Assembly (NCBI GenBank): GCA_963851215.1
Contig: CAWKOG010000005.1
Span: 124,001 to 188,000 of the forward strand
Length of the DNA: 64,000 nt
Reading direction: 5' to 3'
Source of the DNA: DATKFM01 sp963851215
GTDB taxonomy: Bacteria; Pseudomonadota; Alphaproteobacteria; Dongiales; Dongiaceae
Below, one piece after another: positions 27,005 to 36,759 of the stretch. How positions within the stretch are numbered: the stretch's first letter is position 1; each line of letters begins with the position of its first letter. The position numbers were made by a program, and so were the translations under genes. A model generated the notes under the pieces. That model worked only from the letters and a program-made list of their open reading frames with translations, had not been told where the DNA came from and did not search any database.

Positions 27005-27899
27005 GCTCCCAATTCGTCATGAAGGCGATGATCGGCTTCTACGTGCTCCTGTTCTTCGGCTATCTGTTCGGGCCGCTGCTGGTGATGAGCGTCACCGCCT
27101 TCAATACGCCGAGCTATCCCCAGGCCTATCCGTTCGAAGCTTTCACGCTCGACTGGTTCGTCAAGTTGTGGAACCACCGGGCGATGATGGAAGGCCTGCT
27201 GAACTCCATCATCATCGGCTTCGGCGTCGTGCTCCTGTCCGTGCCGATCGGCCTCGCGGCCTCGATCGTGATGAACCAGATCTATCACCGGGCGCGGGGC
27301 ATGTATTATCTGGTGACGGTGTCGCCGGTGCTGACGCCCGGAGTCATCATCGGCATCTCCACGGTGATCTTCTGGAAGGACATGCTCGGGCTTACCGCCT
27401 TCACCAAGGGCGCGTTCTACAACGGCATCACGCTGACGATCCTCGGCCAGTCGAGCTTCATCGCCGCCTATTGCCTGCTGATCATCATGGCGCGGCTGCA
27501 GCGCTTCGACCGGGCGCAGGAGGAGGCGGCGCTGGATCTGGGCGCCAGCTATCCGCAGGTATTCTGGCACATCCTGCTGCCGTTCCTGAAGCCGGCGCTG
27601 GTCTCCGCGGCGGTTATCGCCTTCCTGTCGTCGTTCGAGAACTACAACACCACGACTTTCGCCATCCTGGCGGACAAGACGCTGGTGACCGTGCTTGGCG
27701 GGCGAGGTGCGGCAGGGCACGACGCCGGCGCTGTCGGCGCTGGCTGTGATCATCATCGGCGTTCACCCTGGTCGGCGCCATCGTCTACGAAATCATGCGC
27801 CGCCGCGAGGAGCGGGTGGCCGCCGACCGCGCCCGCGCAGCGCGGGAGGCCGAGCGTCAGGACCTGGGCGCGGGGGCGCTGGCGGCTCAGGCTGCATAG
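27001..27899 (+). CDS. ABC transporter permease, PotC-type (two frameshifts)
   Basis: Starts at ATG 27001. About 298 residues after repair. Six helices; EAA loop EEAALDLGASYPQVFWHI then LLPFLKPALVSA. The frame breaks near 27705, after TLVTVLGG, and is recovered as AGEVRQGTTPALSALAVIIIG; it breaks again near 27763 and resumes TLVGAIVYEIMRRREERVA to TAG 27899. Without these repairs the frame falls into the downstream ridA gene, which would create a false fusion. The Arg/Ala-rich tail is cytoplasmic. Confidence 0.82.
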
Positions 27900-27921
27900 C
27901 AGTTTTAATCAGAGGACATTC

Positions 27922-28278
27922 ATGACGATCAAGCGGTTGGGCGATCCCACGGAAATCAGCGATGCCGTTATCTACGGCAACATGGTCTATCTGGCTGGGG
28001 TGGTGCCCGAAGACCCGGTGCCGGTCTCGGTCTATGAGCAGACCAAGAACGTGCTGAAGCAGATCGACGAGGTGCTGGCCCAGGCGGGCACCGACAAGAC
28101 CAGGCTGCTGAAGGCCCAGGTGTTCCTGGCTGATATCAAGACCTTCGACGATATGCACCGGGCCTGGAAGGAATGGGTGCCGAAAGGCCATGCGCCCGCC
28201 CGCGCCACCGTGGAGGCAAAGCTGGTCCATCATCCCCATTGGGGCGTGGAGATCATGTGCGAGGCGGCGATCGGTTAG
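27922..28278 (+). CDS. ridA: RidA family enamine/imine deaminase
   Basis: 118 residues from ATG 27922, preceded by AGAGGA. RidA proteins hydrolyse reactive 2-aminoacrylate and other enamines or imines from PLP and amine chemistry. Family pattern: YGNMVYLAGVVPED near residue 22, VLKQIDEVLAQAGTDKTRLL, and GHAPARATVEAKL with the conserved Arg near 96. It is the last gene of the importer operon, 23 bases after the permease stop, suggesting imported amines are catabolised through imine intermediates. The stop overlaps the stop of the convergent chemoreceptor gene by a few bases. Confidence 0.88.
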   Translation: MTIKRLGDPTEISDAVIYGNMVYLAGVVPEDPVPVSVYEQTKNVLKQIDEVLAQAGTDKTRLLKAQVFLADIKTFDDMHRAWKEWVPKGHAPARATVEAKLVHHPHWGVEIMCEAAIG

Positions 28279-29854
28279 GCGGCGGAAGCAGCCCTGCTCG
28301 GGCTCTTGCGCCCGGTGCTGACCTCACCGGACGACTCCTGCACGGCGTTGATCGCGCCGATCAGAGTTGCCAGGCGGTTGTCGACCTCGTTCAGGGCCGC
28401 CGTGGAGCTTTCCACCATGGCGGCGTTCTTCTGGGTCATTGTTTCCATGTCGGTAACGGTGTCGGCGACGAGTTGCATGCCGCTGGACTGCTCCTGAATT
28501 GCCGACGCCATTTCGCCGACGATCGACGCCACCTGCTTCACCGAGCCGACGATATCGCCGAGCTGCTGCCCGGCCTTGCGGACGAGGGCGACACCCTGGC
28601 CGACCTGGCCGCTGCTCTCTGTGATCAGCGTGCGGATTTCCCGCGAGGCTTCGGATGCGCGCATCGACAAGCGCGCGTACTTCCTGGGCGACGACGGCAA
28701 AGCCGCGGCCGGCATCGCCGGCCCGCGCCGCTTCGACCGCGGCATTCAGGGCCAGAAGATTGGTCTGGAAGGCGATCTCCTCGATCATGCCGATGATGTC
28801 GGCGATCCGCCGCGACGATACTTCGATCTGTTCCATCGCCTCGACCGCATCGGCGGCGACCACGCCGCCGCTTTCGGCGGCGCGGCGCGTGGCATCGGCG
28901 AGCCCGCTGGCCTTCTGCGCGTTGCCGGTATTGTTTTTCAGCGTTTCCGTCAGCTCGCGCATGGCGGCGGCCATTTCCTCGAGACTGGTCACCTGCTCTT
29001 CGGTGCGCTCGGAGAGGTCGCCGCTGCCGCGCGCGAGGCGGGCCGTGGCCGATTTGATCGCCGTGACGCCGTCGACGGCATGACGGACGATCTCTTCCAA
29101 CTGCTGCGAGGTGGATTTCATCGACTTCATGGGCGGCCCGCGCCGCGAGTTCCGCACTTTTTTGCTCGGTGATATCGGCGTGCAGGGAAACCACGCCGCC
29201 CTCGGCGGTATGATGCTTGCTGATCCGGATCCAGCGGCCGTCCTCGAGTTGATGCACGACCGTGGAGTCCGAAGATTTGTGGCGGGCGATGCGCTCGGCG
29301 ACAAAAGCATCCTCCCGCCCGACGGCCTCCGGGAACAAGCCGCGGGCAATCGCGCCGCGGATGATGTCCTCGAAATGGCGCCCCGCCACGCTGAGATCGG
29401 CCATCTTGGGATAGAGTTTCCGGTAGTGCTCGTTGCAGATCGCCAGGCGGTCATCCTTGTCCCAGAGGACAAAGCCGTCGTTCAGGCTGTTCACGGCGTC
29501 GCTCAGGCGCAGGCTGGCGGTATTGGCGACAAGGTCCCGTTCCCGCATCTCCTCGGCCCGTTGCGCCAGGGCGCGCTCCGATTCCGCGCGGCTGTGCAAC
29601 AGCTCGCTGAGATCGGCCTTCGAGCGGAGCAGCGAGCGATGGGCGTGCAACCAGGCAAGGGCCATGCCAACGAACAGGCTGCCGAAGGCGATTGCGGCGC
29701 CGGCGAGGTCGATTTCGCGCCGGCTCAGGTTCTCGAGATCGCGCAGGATCCAGAATCCCGCCGCGACCAGCCCGATGATGACCAGAACCGAGCAGGCCGC
29801 GACCGCCAGCATTGCGAATCGCGAAAACTGCGCAACGACCCTATTCGCCGACAT
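28275..29854 (-). CDS. Methyl-accepting chemotaxis protein with PAS domain (two frameshifts)
   Basis: About 525 residues after repair, starting at ATG 29854 with GGGGAAGAG before it. Two transmembrane helices (~17-38 and ~50-68) with a very short periplasmic loop, a coiled coil, a PAS domain (VNSLNDGFVLWDKDDRLAICN through TEQKSAEL), then the signalling domain with EEQVTSLEEM, IIGMIEEIAFQTNLLALNAA and AGRGFAVVAQEVRAL. Breaks near 29130 and 28667 (one extra G before SMRASEAS) need repair. It closely resembles the next upstream receptor, except that it lacks the periplasmic domain. No CheA/CheW is nearby. Confidence 0.85.
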
Positions 29855-30200
29855 TGTACTCTTCCCCAGGCAATCGGGCCGCGCCGTACCGGGCACCCTG
29901 CGGCCGCCAAGCCAAGCGGACAATATCGCTGGAGCTGGTTAACAGAGCGTTATGAATGGCGCTGGACTTGCACAACCGGGGGTCGTGAAATCCTTTACGA
30001 TCAGTACGTTAGATTCTGACTATAGGGATGTGCTTCCCTGTCAATGAAACCGGGCGACGCAGACGAGAATCTCGCCTGCCGTCGGCGCGACGACCTTCGG
30101 TCACCGCTTGGGTCTGCTATCGGCGCCGCGGCGGTGGCGAAATGGCGTGGAAATCATTGGTGAGGCGGCGATCACCCATCGAGACCGCAGCGGGTCGGCC
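29855..30200. other. Gap between the two chemoreceptor genes
   Basis: About 345 bases upstream of the first receptor, so its promoter is here. Contains an AT-richer patch around 29935-30030 (GGTTAACAGAGCGTTATGAA and later GATTCTGACTATAGGG). No gene or repeat supported. Confidence 0.45.
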
Positions 30201-32153
30201 TTAGGCCGCGAGGCCGGAGTCCGGCCGCTCCTTGTCGGTCAGCTCCTTGGCATCGTCGATGGCGTCGATCAGAGCGGCCAGGCGGCGGTCGACCTCGTTC
30301 AAGGCCGCCGTGGAGCTTTCGACCAGGACGGCATTCTTCTGCGTCATCGATTCCATGTCGGTGACCGTGTCGGCGACGAGTTGCATGCCGCTGGATTGCT
30401 CGCGGATGGCCGACGCCATCTCGCCGACGATCTCGGCAACCTTTTTCACGGAAATGACGATCTCGCCAAGCTGCGTGCCGGCCTTGCGCACGAGTTCGAC
30501 ACCTTGGCCCACATGGCCGCTGCTGTTGGTGACGAGGGTGCGGATCTCCCGCGAGGCTTCCGACGCGCGCATCGAAAGAGCCCGCACTTCCTGGGCGACG
30601 ACGGCAAAGCCGCGGCCGGCATCGCCGGCCCGCGCCGCCTCCACCGCCGCGTTGAGGGCCAGCAGGTTGGTCTGGAAGGCGATCTCTTCGATCATGCCGA
30701 TGATGTCGGAGATGCGGCGCGACGAGACCTCGATCTGTTCCATTGCCGCGACGGCATCCTTGGCGACGGCGCCGCCGCTCTCCGCGGCTTGCCGCGTGGC
30801 ATTGGCCAGGGCGCTGGCCTCCTGCGCGTTGCCGGTGTTGCTCTTCAGGGTCTCCGTCAGTTCGCGGATCGCGGAGGCCATCTCTTCGAGGCTGGTGACC
30901 TGCTCTTCGGTGCGCTCGGACAGGTCGCCGCTGCCGGTGGCAAGTTTCGCCGTGGCTGACTTGATCGCGGAGACGCCGTCGACAGCATGGCGGACGATCG
31001 TCGTCAGCTTCTGCGAGGTGGCACTTAGCGTGCGGTTCGATTCACGCACCGCCAGCTCGGCGTTCTTCTGTTCGGTGACGTCGGCATGGACGCCGACGAC
31101 GCCGCCCGCCGCCGTGCGGTGCTCGCTGACCCGGAACCAGCGGCCATCGGGCAACTGGCGCAGATGCGCGGAATTGGCGGCGCGATGTCGCGCCAGCCGC
31201 TCGGCGACAAATGCATCTTCGCGTCCGATCGCTTCCGGAAGCAAGCCGCGGGCGACGGCTGTACGGACGTGGGTTTCGAAATCCGTGCCCGGCACGTTGA
31301 GGTCGGCCATCACCGGGTAGATCTTCACGTAGCGGCTGTTGCAGATCACCAGTTTCCCGTTCTTGTCCCAGAGCACGAACCCGTCATTCAGGCTCTCCAC
31401 GGCGTCGCTCAGATGCTGGCTGGCCGTGCCGGCGGCGTTGTCGCGTTCGCGAAGGTCTTTGGCCTGCTGGGCCAGCTCGCGCTCGGAAGAAGAGCGGCGG
31501 TGCAGCATCTCGTTCATATCGGCGTTCCACCGGGCCAAGGTGCGATAGACCTTGAGCCAGGCGAAGATCAGGCCGATCAGCGCCAACGCGGCCGCTATGC
31601 CGCCGGTGAAGATTCGCTGGCCGATGGCGCCGCGTTCCGCCGCCAGCATGGCATTGACAGCCGCATTGAAGCTGTCGGACCCATCGGCGAGGACCTTCTT
31701 GTCGGCTTCGTATTTGTCGCTGTAGAGCAGCTCGGCGGCCTGCGCGGCCTGGCCCTTGCGGACGAGATCGAGCGCCTGTGTTTCCAGCTCCACCAGGCGG
31801 GTGTTGGCTTCGCCGGTTTCCTTCTGCAGCTTGTCGTTCAGATCCTGGGGCGCCAGGCTGCCGGCGTTCCTGATGGCGTCGTCCATCGGCTGCAGGAAAG
31901 TGTCGTAGCGGTCGGCCCATTTGACGTCGCCGGTAGAGGCGGCGAGACGGGCCGACATGGTCAGCGCTTCGTCATAGTAGACAATAGCGCCCTGAGCGCT
32001 GGCGAGGCTGGCGGAACGGCGGCTGAGATCGTCGAGGTCGCGCAGCACCCATCCGCCGGCGAGAACGTCGCCGATCACCACAACGGCGGTGAGTATCACG
32101 ACTGTCAGCAAGGTCGCGCGCGGGAACTTCGCGACAGCCTTCTCTCCCGACAT
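30201..32153 (-). CDS. Methyl-accepting chemotaxis protein with periplasmic sensor and PAS domain
   Basis: 650 residues, intact. Helix 1 at ~14-36, then ~140 residues of helical, charged periplasmic sensor (four-helix-bundle type), helix 2 at ~180-200 (GGIAAALALIGLIFAWL), coiled coil, PAS_7-type domain (VESLNDGFVLWDKNGKLVICN), and the MCP signalling domain with EEQVTSLEEM, IIGMIEEIAFQTNLLALNAA and AGRGFAVVAQEVRALSMRAS. It senses by both periplasmic and cytoplasmic inputs, with a downstream relative lacking the sensor: a likely tandem duplication with domain loss or gain. No chemotaxis operon is near. There is no C-terminal CheR-binding pentapeptide. Confidence 0.93.
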   Translation of the reverse strand: MSGEKAVAKFPRATLLTVVILTAVVVIGDVLAGGWVLRDLDDLSRRSASLASAQGAIVYYDEALTMSARLAASTGDVKWADRYDTFLQPMDDAIRNAGSLAPQDLNDKLQKETGEANTRLVELETQALDLVRKGQAAQAAELLYSDKYEADKKVLADGSDSFNAAVNAMLAAERGAIGQRIFTGGIAAALALIGLIFAWLKVYRTLARWNADMNEMLHRRSSSERELAQQAKDLRERDNAAGTASQHLSDAVESLNDGFVLWDKNGKLVICNSRYVKIYPVMADLNVPGTDFETHVRTAVARGLLPEAIGREDAFVAERLARHRAANSAHLRQLPDGRWFRVSEHRTAAGGVVGVHADVTEQKNAELAVRESNRTLSATSQKLTTIVRHAVDGVSAIKSATAKLATGSGDLSERTEEQVTSLEEMASAIRELTETLKSNTGNAQEASALANATRQAAESGGAVAKDAVAAMEQIEVSSRRISDIIGMIEEIAFQTNLLALNAAVEAARAGDAGRGFAVVAQEVRALSMRASEASREIRTLVTNSSGHVGQGVELVRKAGTQLGEIVISVKKVAEIVGEMASAIREQSSGMQLVADTVTDMESMTQKNAVLVESSTAALNEVDRRLAALIDAIDDAKELTDKERPDSGLAA

Positions 32154-32345
32154 GACGATGGTCTCCGAGGATAGCCGGCCCCGGCCAGCTTGAGCGAATG
32201 CCTGAAAACTTGTCCTTATAGGAATGATTGCAGAACTTAGTTAACGGGAGCTTATCGCAGGCGGTTGCCGCCGCCGGGTCAGGTTGAAAATCCCATTGGT
32301 TCAAGGCCATGGACGAAACTCCTAGAGAAATTCTTGGGCCGGTTT

Positions 32346-33623
32346 TCAGTTGAACCAGGCGGCATAGGTGAAAAAGTCGCCTTCCATCAGCATGAGGATG
32401 TTCTCCCAGGTCTCCGTCCTGCTGACCGGGCCGGGCTCCGCATAGGGCAGGGCGGCGCTGCCCTGGATCCACAGCACCAGATCGAAGGGCCGCGGCTCCA
32501 GGAAGACGCGACGGAGATTGACACCCTGGGCCAGTCGCCAATGGGGCATCAACTTCTCGCCCTTCAGCATGGCGCCGAACTCGTCCAGGAACAGCATCCA
32601 GGCGTCGATCCGCGACTGGGTCACCGCAAGGCCGGGGATGGCGCCGGTCTGCCGGGGATTGGGCAGCCATTCGCGGCCATTGTCGGTTTCGGCCAGGATG
32701 CGGCGCCAATTCTCGTGGCTTAGATCCACGACGCTTTCAAGGTGACGGAGGGCGCTGGCCATGCGGTCCGGTTCCTGCACCGGCCAATGGATCAGGTGGA
32801 TGAAGGCAATGAAATCGGCGATCTCATCGACGTCCCGAGCGTAGTCGCTACGCGTCGATTTATCGGTCAAAGCCTGAAATGGCAGATTCGCGCGGGGAAA
32901 CAGCGTGTGGAAAGTGTGGTCGAAACCCTCATGCCAGTCATGGGCGAGGAGGAAATCGCCGAGTGCCATCAGCAGATGGCTGTAGCCGCGCAGCCACGGC
33001 GCATCGCTGCCGTCGAAGTCGATGACGAACTGCGCCACCTGATCCGGCGGCAGGTCCGGCGCCTGGTTGATCTGCCGGTAGAGCTGCCACAGTGTCTCCT
33101 GGTCGGTTGCCGTTCCGTCGCCGTTGAGGTCGAGCCGGATCTGGCCGATCGCGAGCGGCATCTGTACGGCGGGATCGTCGACCTGCGCTAAGGTCGCCTC
33201 CGCGATGGCCAGATCGTCGGTGAATTGCCGGATCATGGCACGGGCCTGCTCGTAGGCGAGTGGCTCGGGAGTAGGATTGTAGGGCACCGGGATACGGAAA
33301 AACGGCACCGAGAAGACTTCCGGAGCGGGATTGAGGCCGTGGCGGTACAGCGATTGGCCGAGCCTCTCCGCCGCCTCCATGAACTGGACAGCACCCAGGA
33401 GGAACCGGGCGGTGTCGTCGGCGGGCGCGTTCTGCAGATGCGCCTTCAATGTAACCGCGGCATCCGCTAGGCGGCCGGCCGCGAGCTCAGCCTTGGCCGC
33501 TTCGATAACCGGCTGTTCGGCGGTAGCCGAGTCGCTGCCTATCGCCGCCGGGACGAGGGCCAGCAGCAGCGCGGCCCTGGTCAGAAACCTCGAGAATGTC
33601 ATCCTGCCCACCTTTTTTCCCAT
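32346..33623 (-). CDS. Secreted TPR-like protein with one EF-hand-like loop
   Basis: About 425 residues; start ATG 33623 or 33602, both ahead of the signal peptide (MTFSRFLTRAALLLALVPAAIG). After cleavage comes a TPR-like helical repeat (AAKAELAAGRLADAAVTLK, QNAPADDTARFLLGAV). Near residue 187 is a canonical 12-residue calcium loop, DLNGDGTATDQE, with D1-N3-D5-T7-E12. The rest is helical and carries many Trp and Pro residues. No family name is known to me; the domain order suggests a periplasmic scaffold or sensor. The frame is open ~98 codons upstream, but that stretch is low-quality coding. Confidence 0.75.
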   Translation of the reverse strand: MGKKVGRMTFSRFLTRAALLLALVPAAIGSDSATAEQPVIEAAKAELAAGRLADAAVTLKAHLQNAPADDTARFLLGAVQFMEAAERLGQSLYRHGLNPAPEVFSVPFFRIPVPYNPTPEPLAYEQARAMIRQFTDDLAIAEATLAQVDDPAVQMPLAIGQIRLDLNGDGTATDQETLWQLYRQINQAPDLPPDQVAQFVIDFDGSDAPWLRGYSHLLMALGDFLLAHDWHEGFDHTFHTLFPRANLPFQALTDKSTRSDYARDVDEIADFIAFIHLIHWPVQEPDRMASALRHLESVVDLSHENWRRILAETDNGREWLPNPRQTGAIPGLAVTQSRIDAWMLFLDEFGAMLKGEKLMPHWRLAQGVNLRRVFLEPRPFDLVLWIQGSAALPYAEPGPVSRTETWENILMLMEGDFFTYAAWFN

Positions 33624-33834
33624 GTTCGAACGCTGCTGCATTCTACCGCGAGCGGTGGTGGCCAGGGGCGGCGTGACGTAAGCCCGGTTCACAGCAATCC
33701 TAGGCCCGAACAAGGGCTTGGCATAATCGCCCGGCGGCCCACGCGGATTTGACTTTCCGAGGTTTCTGTCCCGCAATGGCGCGGCACAGGCGGCCGATTC
33801 CCCGCCAGGGGCGGCGAGCGGAGGAAAGCTAGGG

Positions 33835-34221
33835 ATGAACGATGTGAAACTGTTCCGCATGGCGGACCTGAACCTGAAGCCGAACGATGACGGGATCGTC
33901 ACCGCGCCGGTGGTCAACCGCCGCTACAGCACCGGCCTCGGCGCCGGCATCGGCGTGTTCGAAAAATGCGAGATCGAGTGGACGGTCACCTATGACGAGG
34001 TGCTGTTCATCAAGGAAGGCAAATTCACCCTGCAGGTCGGCGACAAGACCTATCGCGCCGGCCCGGGCGACATCCTCTGGATTCCCAAGGACACGCCGCT
34101 GGTCTATGAGGCGCGGGGCAAGGTCGTATTCTTCTATGCCGTGTGGCCGGTCGACAAATCGCCGTCCACGAGCCAGACGACGGAGTATCCGACCGCCGCC
34201 GCCGAGTCGGCCGTATCGTAA
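33835..34221 (+). CDS. Cupin domain protein, EutQ-like
   Basis: 128-residue single-domain cupin. Core residues 40-100: CEIEWTVTYDEVLFIKEGKF, then a Gly-Asp-Lys-Thr-Tyr turn, GPGDILWIPKDTPL. The beta-barrel pattern is like the EutQ cupin, but metal-binding His residues of classical cupins are largely missing, as in EutQ. It precedes the omega-transaminase by 165 bases on the same strand. A non-catalytic ligand-binding or chaperone role for a partner enzyme is possible. Confidence 0.78.
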   Translation: MNDVKLFRMADLNLKPNDDGIVTAPVVNRRYSTGLGAGIGVFEKCEIEWTVTYDEVLFIKEGKFTLQVGDKTYRAGPGDILWIPKDTPLVYEARGKVVFFYAVWPVDKSPSTSQTTEYPTAAAESAVS

Positions 34222-34386
34222 GCGCGAGTTCTGCACCGAGTGGCCCGGCCGATTGGGATCATCTGGTTCTACGGCGGTTGCCGGCTCTCTTTCTAGACTA
34301 GTGAAGTTCCAAATCCGGAGAAGCGGCGCTCTGGCCGCCGGACCCGGTTGACCTTCACATTGCCGAAAGCAGGGACGCGCGCCTCC

Positions 34387-35715
34387 ATGACCGTGATCCA
34401 GAAGAGTTTTTCCGCCAACAGCCTGGAGCAGCACTGGGCGCCCTTCACGTCCAACCGGGAATTCAAGTCCGAGCCGCGGCTGATCACCAAGGCCGAGGGC
34501 ATGTACTACTGGAACCATCGCGGCGAAAAGCTGATCGACGGCAGCGCCGGCCTGTTCTGCGCCGCCGCCGGCCATTGCCGGAAGGAGATCACCGAGGCGG
34601 TGTCGAAGCAGCTGGCGACCCTGGATTTCGCTTCGCCGTTCCAGTCCGGCCATCCGCTGTCCTTCGAGCTGGCGCGACGCGTGGCGCAGATCACGCCGGG
34701 CGACCTGAACTATGTGTTCTTCACCAACTCGGGTTCGGAGTCCGTGGACACGGCGATGAAGATCGCGCTCGCCTATCAGCGCGCCCGCGGCGAGGGCACG
34801 CGCACGCGCTTCGTGTCGCGGGAGCGCGCCTACCACGGCGTCAATCTCGGCGGCGTGGCGCTGTCGGGCCTGGTGCGCAACCGCGAGGCGTTCGCCATCG
34901 GCGTCGCCAACGTGGTGCATATGCGCCACACCTGGTTGCCGGAGAACAAGTTCGTGAAGGGGCAGCCGGAGACCGGTGCCGACTTGGCCAACGATCTCCA
35001 GCGTTTCGTCGATCTCTATGGCGCCAGCACGCTCGCCGCCTGTTTTGTCGAGCCGATCGCCGGATCGACCGGCGTGCTGATCCCGCCCAAGGGCTACCTG
35101 GAGCGGCTGCGGGAAATCTGCGACAAGCACGGCATCCTGCTGGTGTTCGACGAGGTGATCTGCGGCTTCGGCCGCACCGGCAAGGCCTTCGCGGCGGATA
35201 GCTTCGGCGTCACGCCTGACATCATGACCATGGCCAAGGGGCTGACCAACGGCGCGCAGCCGATGGGTGCGGTGGCCTGCAGCACCAAGGTCTATGACAC
35301 CATCGTCGATGCGGCGCCCGACGGCGCCATCGAGCTGTTCCATGGCTACACCTATTCCGGCCATCCGGCGGCCTGCGCCGCGGGTCTGGCGACGCTGGAC
35401 ATCTATGAACGCGAGGGGCTGTTCGAGCGGGCGGCTGAGCTGTCGGAGTATTTCCTGGATTCGGTGTTCGCGCTGTCGGACCTGCCGATCGTGACGGATA
35501 TCCGCGGCTATGGCCTGTTGGCGGGGATCGATCTCGCGCCGATGGATGGCAAGCCCGGCCTGCGCGGCTGGGATTGCACGAAGCGGCTGTTCAATTCGGG
35601 CATGCATATAAAATTCACCGGCGACGCCGGGATCATCGCGCCGCCGCTGATCGCCGATAAGAAGCATGTCGACGAAATCTGCGCCATCTTCCGCAAGACA
35701 CTGGGCCAGTACTAG
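34387..35715 (+). CDS. Class III omega-amino acid:pyruvate aminotransferase
   Basis: 442 residues, PLP-dependent. Marks: LEQHWAPFTSNREFK at the N-terminus, GSAGLFCAAAGH, FFTNSGSESVDTAMKIALAYQ, the PLP Asp in LLVFDEVICGFGRTG, and catalytic Lys in MAKGLTNGAQPMGAV (~residue 287). The whole reading closely follows the Pseudomonas beta-alanine:pyruvate transaminase pattern (substrates: beta-alanine, other omega-amines; taurine is also possible). Start ATG 34387; an in-frame TTG lies earlier at 34348. With ridA and the PotD-type importer ~6 kb away this fits omega-amine catabolism. Confidence 0.88.
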   Translation: MTVIQKSFSANSLEQHWAPFTSNREFKSEPRLITKAEGMYYWNHRGEKLIDGSAGLFCAAAGHCRKEITEAVSKQLATLDFASPFQSGHPLSFELARRVAQITPGDLNYVFFTNSGSESVDTAMKIALAYQRARGEGTRTRFVSRERAYHGVNLGGVALSGLVRNREAFAIGVANVVHMRHTWLPENKFVKGQPETGADLANDLQRFVDLYGASTLAACFVEPIAGSTGVLIPPKGYLERLREICDKHGILLVFDEVICGFGRTGKAFAADSFGVTPDIMTMAKGLTNGAQPMGAVACSTKVYDTIVDAAPDGAIELFHGYTYSGHPAACAAGLATLDIYEREGLFERAAELSEYFLDSVFALSDLPIVTDIRGYGLLAGIDLAPMDGKPGLRGWDCTKRLFNSGMHIKFTGDAGIIAPPLIADKKHVDEICAIFRKTLGQY

Positions 35716-35746
35716 AAGCCGAGGGAGACAGCTTGAGGAAGGGCTG

Positions 35747-35769
35747 GGGGCGGGTGATGAACCCGCCCC
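35747..35769 (+). terminator. Terminator-like hairpin after the aminotransferase
   Basis: Perfect nine-base stem GGGGCGGGT / ACCCGCCCC with a GATGA loop. The following run is CTCGCATTTGG, with only a weak T-tract. Lies between the transaminase and phytanoyl dioxygenase genes. Confidence 0.6.
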
Positions 35770-35846
35770 TCGCATTTGGGCCGTCTTTTCGAACGGCACG
35801 ATTTTTCCTAAGATGACCGGATGCAGGCGGTGAAGAGGATCAGAGC

Positions 35847-36737
35847 GTGACAGCCCCCCATGTCGAATTTCTGCGGGAGCATGGCTATGCCATTATCCGT
35901 GGCTTCCTCACGCCGGCCGAGATCGCCGATGTCAAGCGGGAGACCGAAGCGGTCGCGGAAGTGGGCCTGAAGCACCACGCGACTTACCGGGATCGCAATC
36001 TCCTTTTCGAGATTATCAATGACCCGGCGGCAAAGCGCCGGGTCCTGCTGCAGGCGCACTGGTTCGCCTGGATCAACCCGACGCTGGAGGCGCTGCGGCG
36101 CCATCCGCGCTATCTCGAGATCATGGAGCCGCTGCTGGGGCGGGACATCAAGCAGGTGACCAACCAGCTTCATTGGAAGCCAGTCGGTGCGAAGTTCACC
36201 GGCTACCGCTTCCACCAGGATCTGCGCTTCCGCGAGCGGCCGGAAGTCTACAGCAACCTGGACCGCACCTATCTCAACACTGGATTGGCGATCGATCCCC
36301 ATGGGCCGGAGAATGGCGGCCTCGCGGTATTCGATCGCAGCCACAGCCGCGGATATCTCGGCCTGGCGGATGACGGCCCGATCATGAAGGGCGAAACCCA
36401 GGAGGCGGAGTTGCGGCGGGCCGGCCTGGATCCGGCCGATCGCGTCGATTTCCGGCTCGAGCCGGGCGACCTGGCGATCTGGACCTTGCTGACGGTGCAT
36501 GGCTCGCTGCCCAACAAATCCGGCCGCGACCGCTGTTTCATGATCAACTCGTATGTGCGCGCGGCGGACTCGCCGGATCGCGGCGAATGGGTGTTCCGGG
36601 ATGGGGTTTCCACGCCGCTGGGCGCCGAGCCGGAGATCTGCAAGTACGAGCAGCTGCGGGAACGGCCAGGGCCGTTCTACATCGAAGAGGATTGGACCGG
36701 CGAAACGCCGCCGCGGCCGGCCCCGGCGATGAGCTAG
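35847..36737 (+). CDS. Phytanoyl-CoA dioxygenase (PhyH) family protein
   Basis: 296 residues, Fe(II)/2-oxoglutarate type. The iron facial triad is visible: H-x-D in YRFHQDLRF (~residue 115), the distal His in TVHGSLPNKSG, and the 2-oxoglutarate-binding Arg in RDRCFMINSYVR. N-terminus FLREHGYAIIRGFLTPAEI is typical. Substrate unknown; bacterial members hydroxylate small molecules such as ectoine precursors or natural products. Start is GTG 35847 with CAGAGC before it. Stands alone with no clear operon partner. Confidence 0.9.
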   Translation: MTAPHVEFLREHGYAIIRGFLTPAEIADVKRETEAVAEVGLKHHATYRDRNLLFEIINDPAAKRRVLLQAHWFAWINPTLEALRRHPRYLEIMEPLLGRDIKQVTNQLHWKPVGAKFTGYRFHQDLRFRERPEVYSNLDRTYLNTGLAIDPHGPENGGLAVFDRSHSRGYLGLADDGPIMKGETQEAELRRAGLDPADRVDFRLEPGDLAIWTLLTVHGSLPNKSGRDRCFMINSYVRAADSPDRGEWVFRDGVSTPLGAEPEICKYEQLRERPGPFYIEEDWTGETPPRPAPAMS

Positions 36738-36759
36738 GCCGCGCGCGTGCAGCCGCAGA

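Noticed and set aside
26896..28278. Permease-RidA fusion protein
   Set aside because: Result of two frame breaks in the permease; ridA has its own start and ribosome site.
30201..31320. Plus-strand open frames over the second chemoreceptor
   Set aside because: Antisense shadows; the receptor frame has PAS and MCP motifs throughout.
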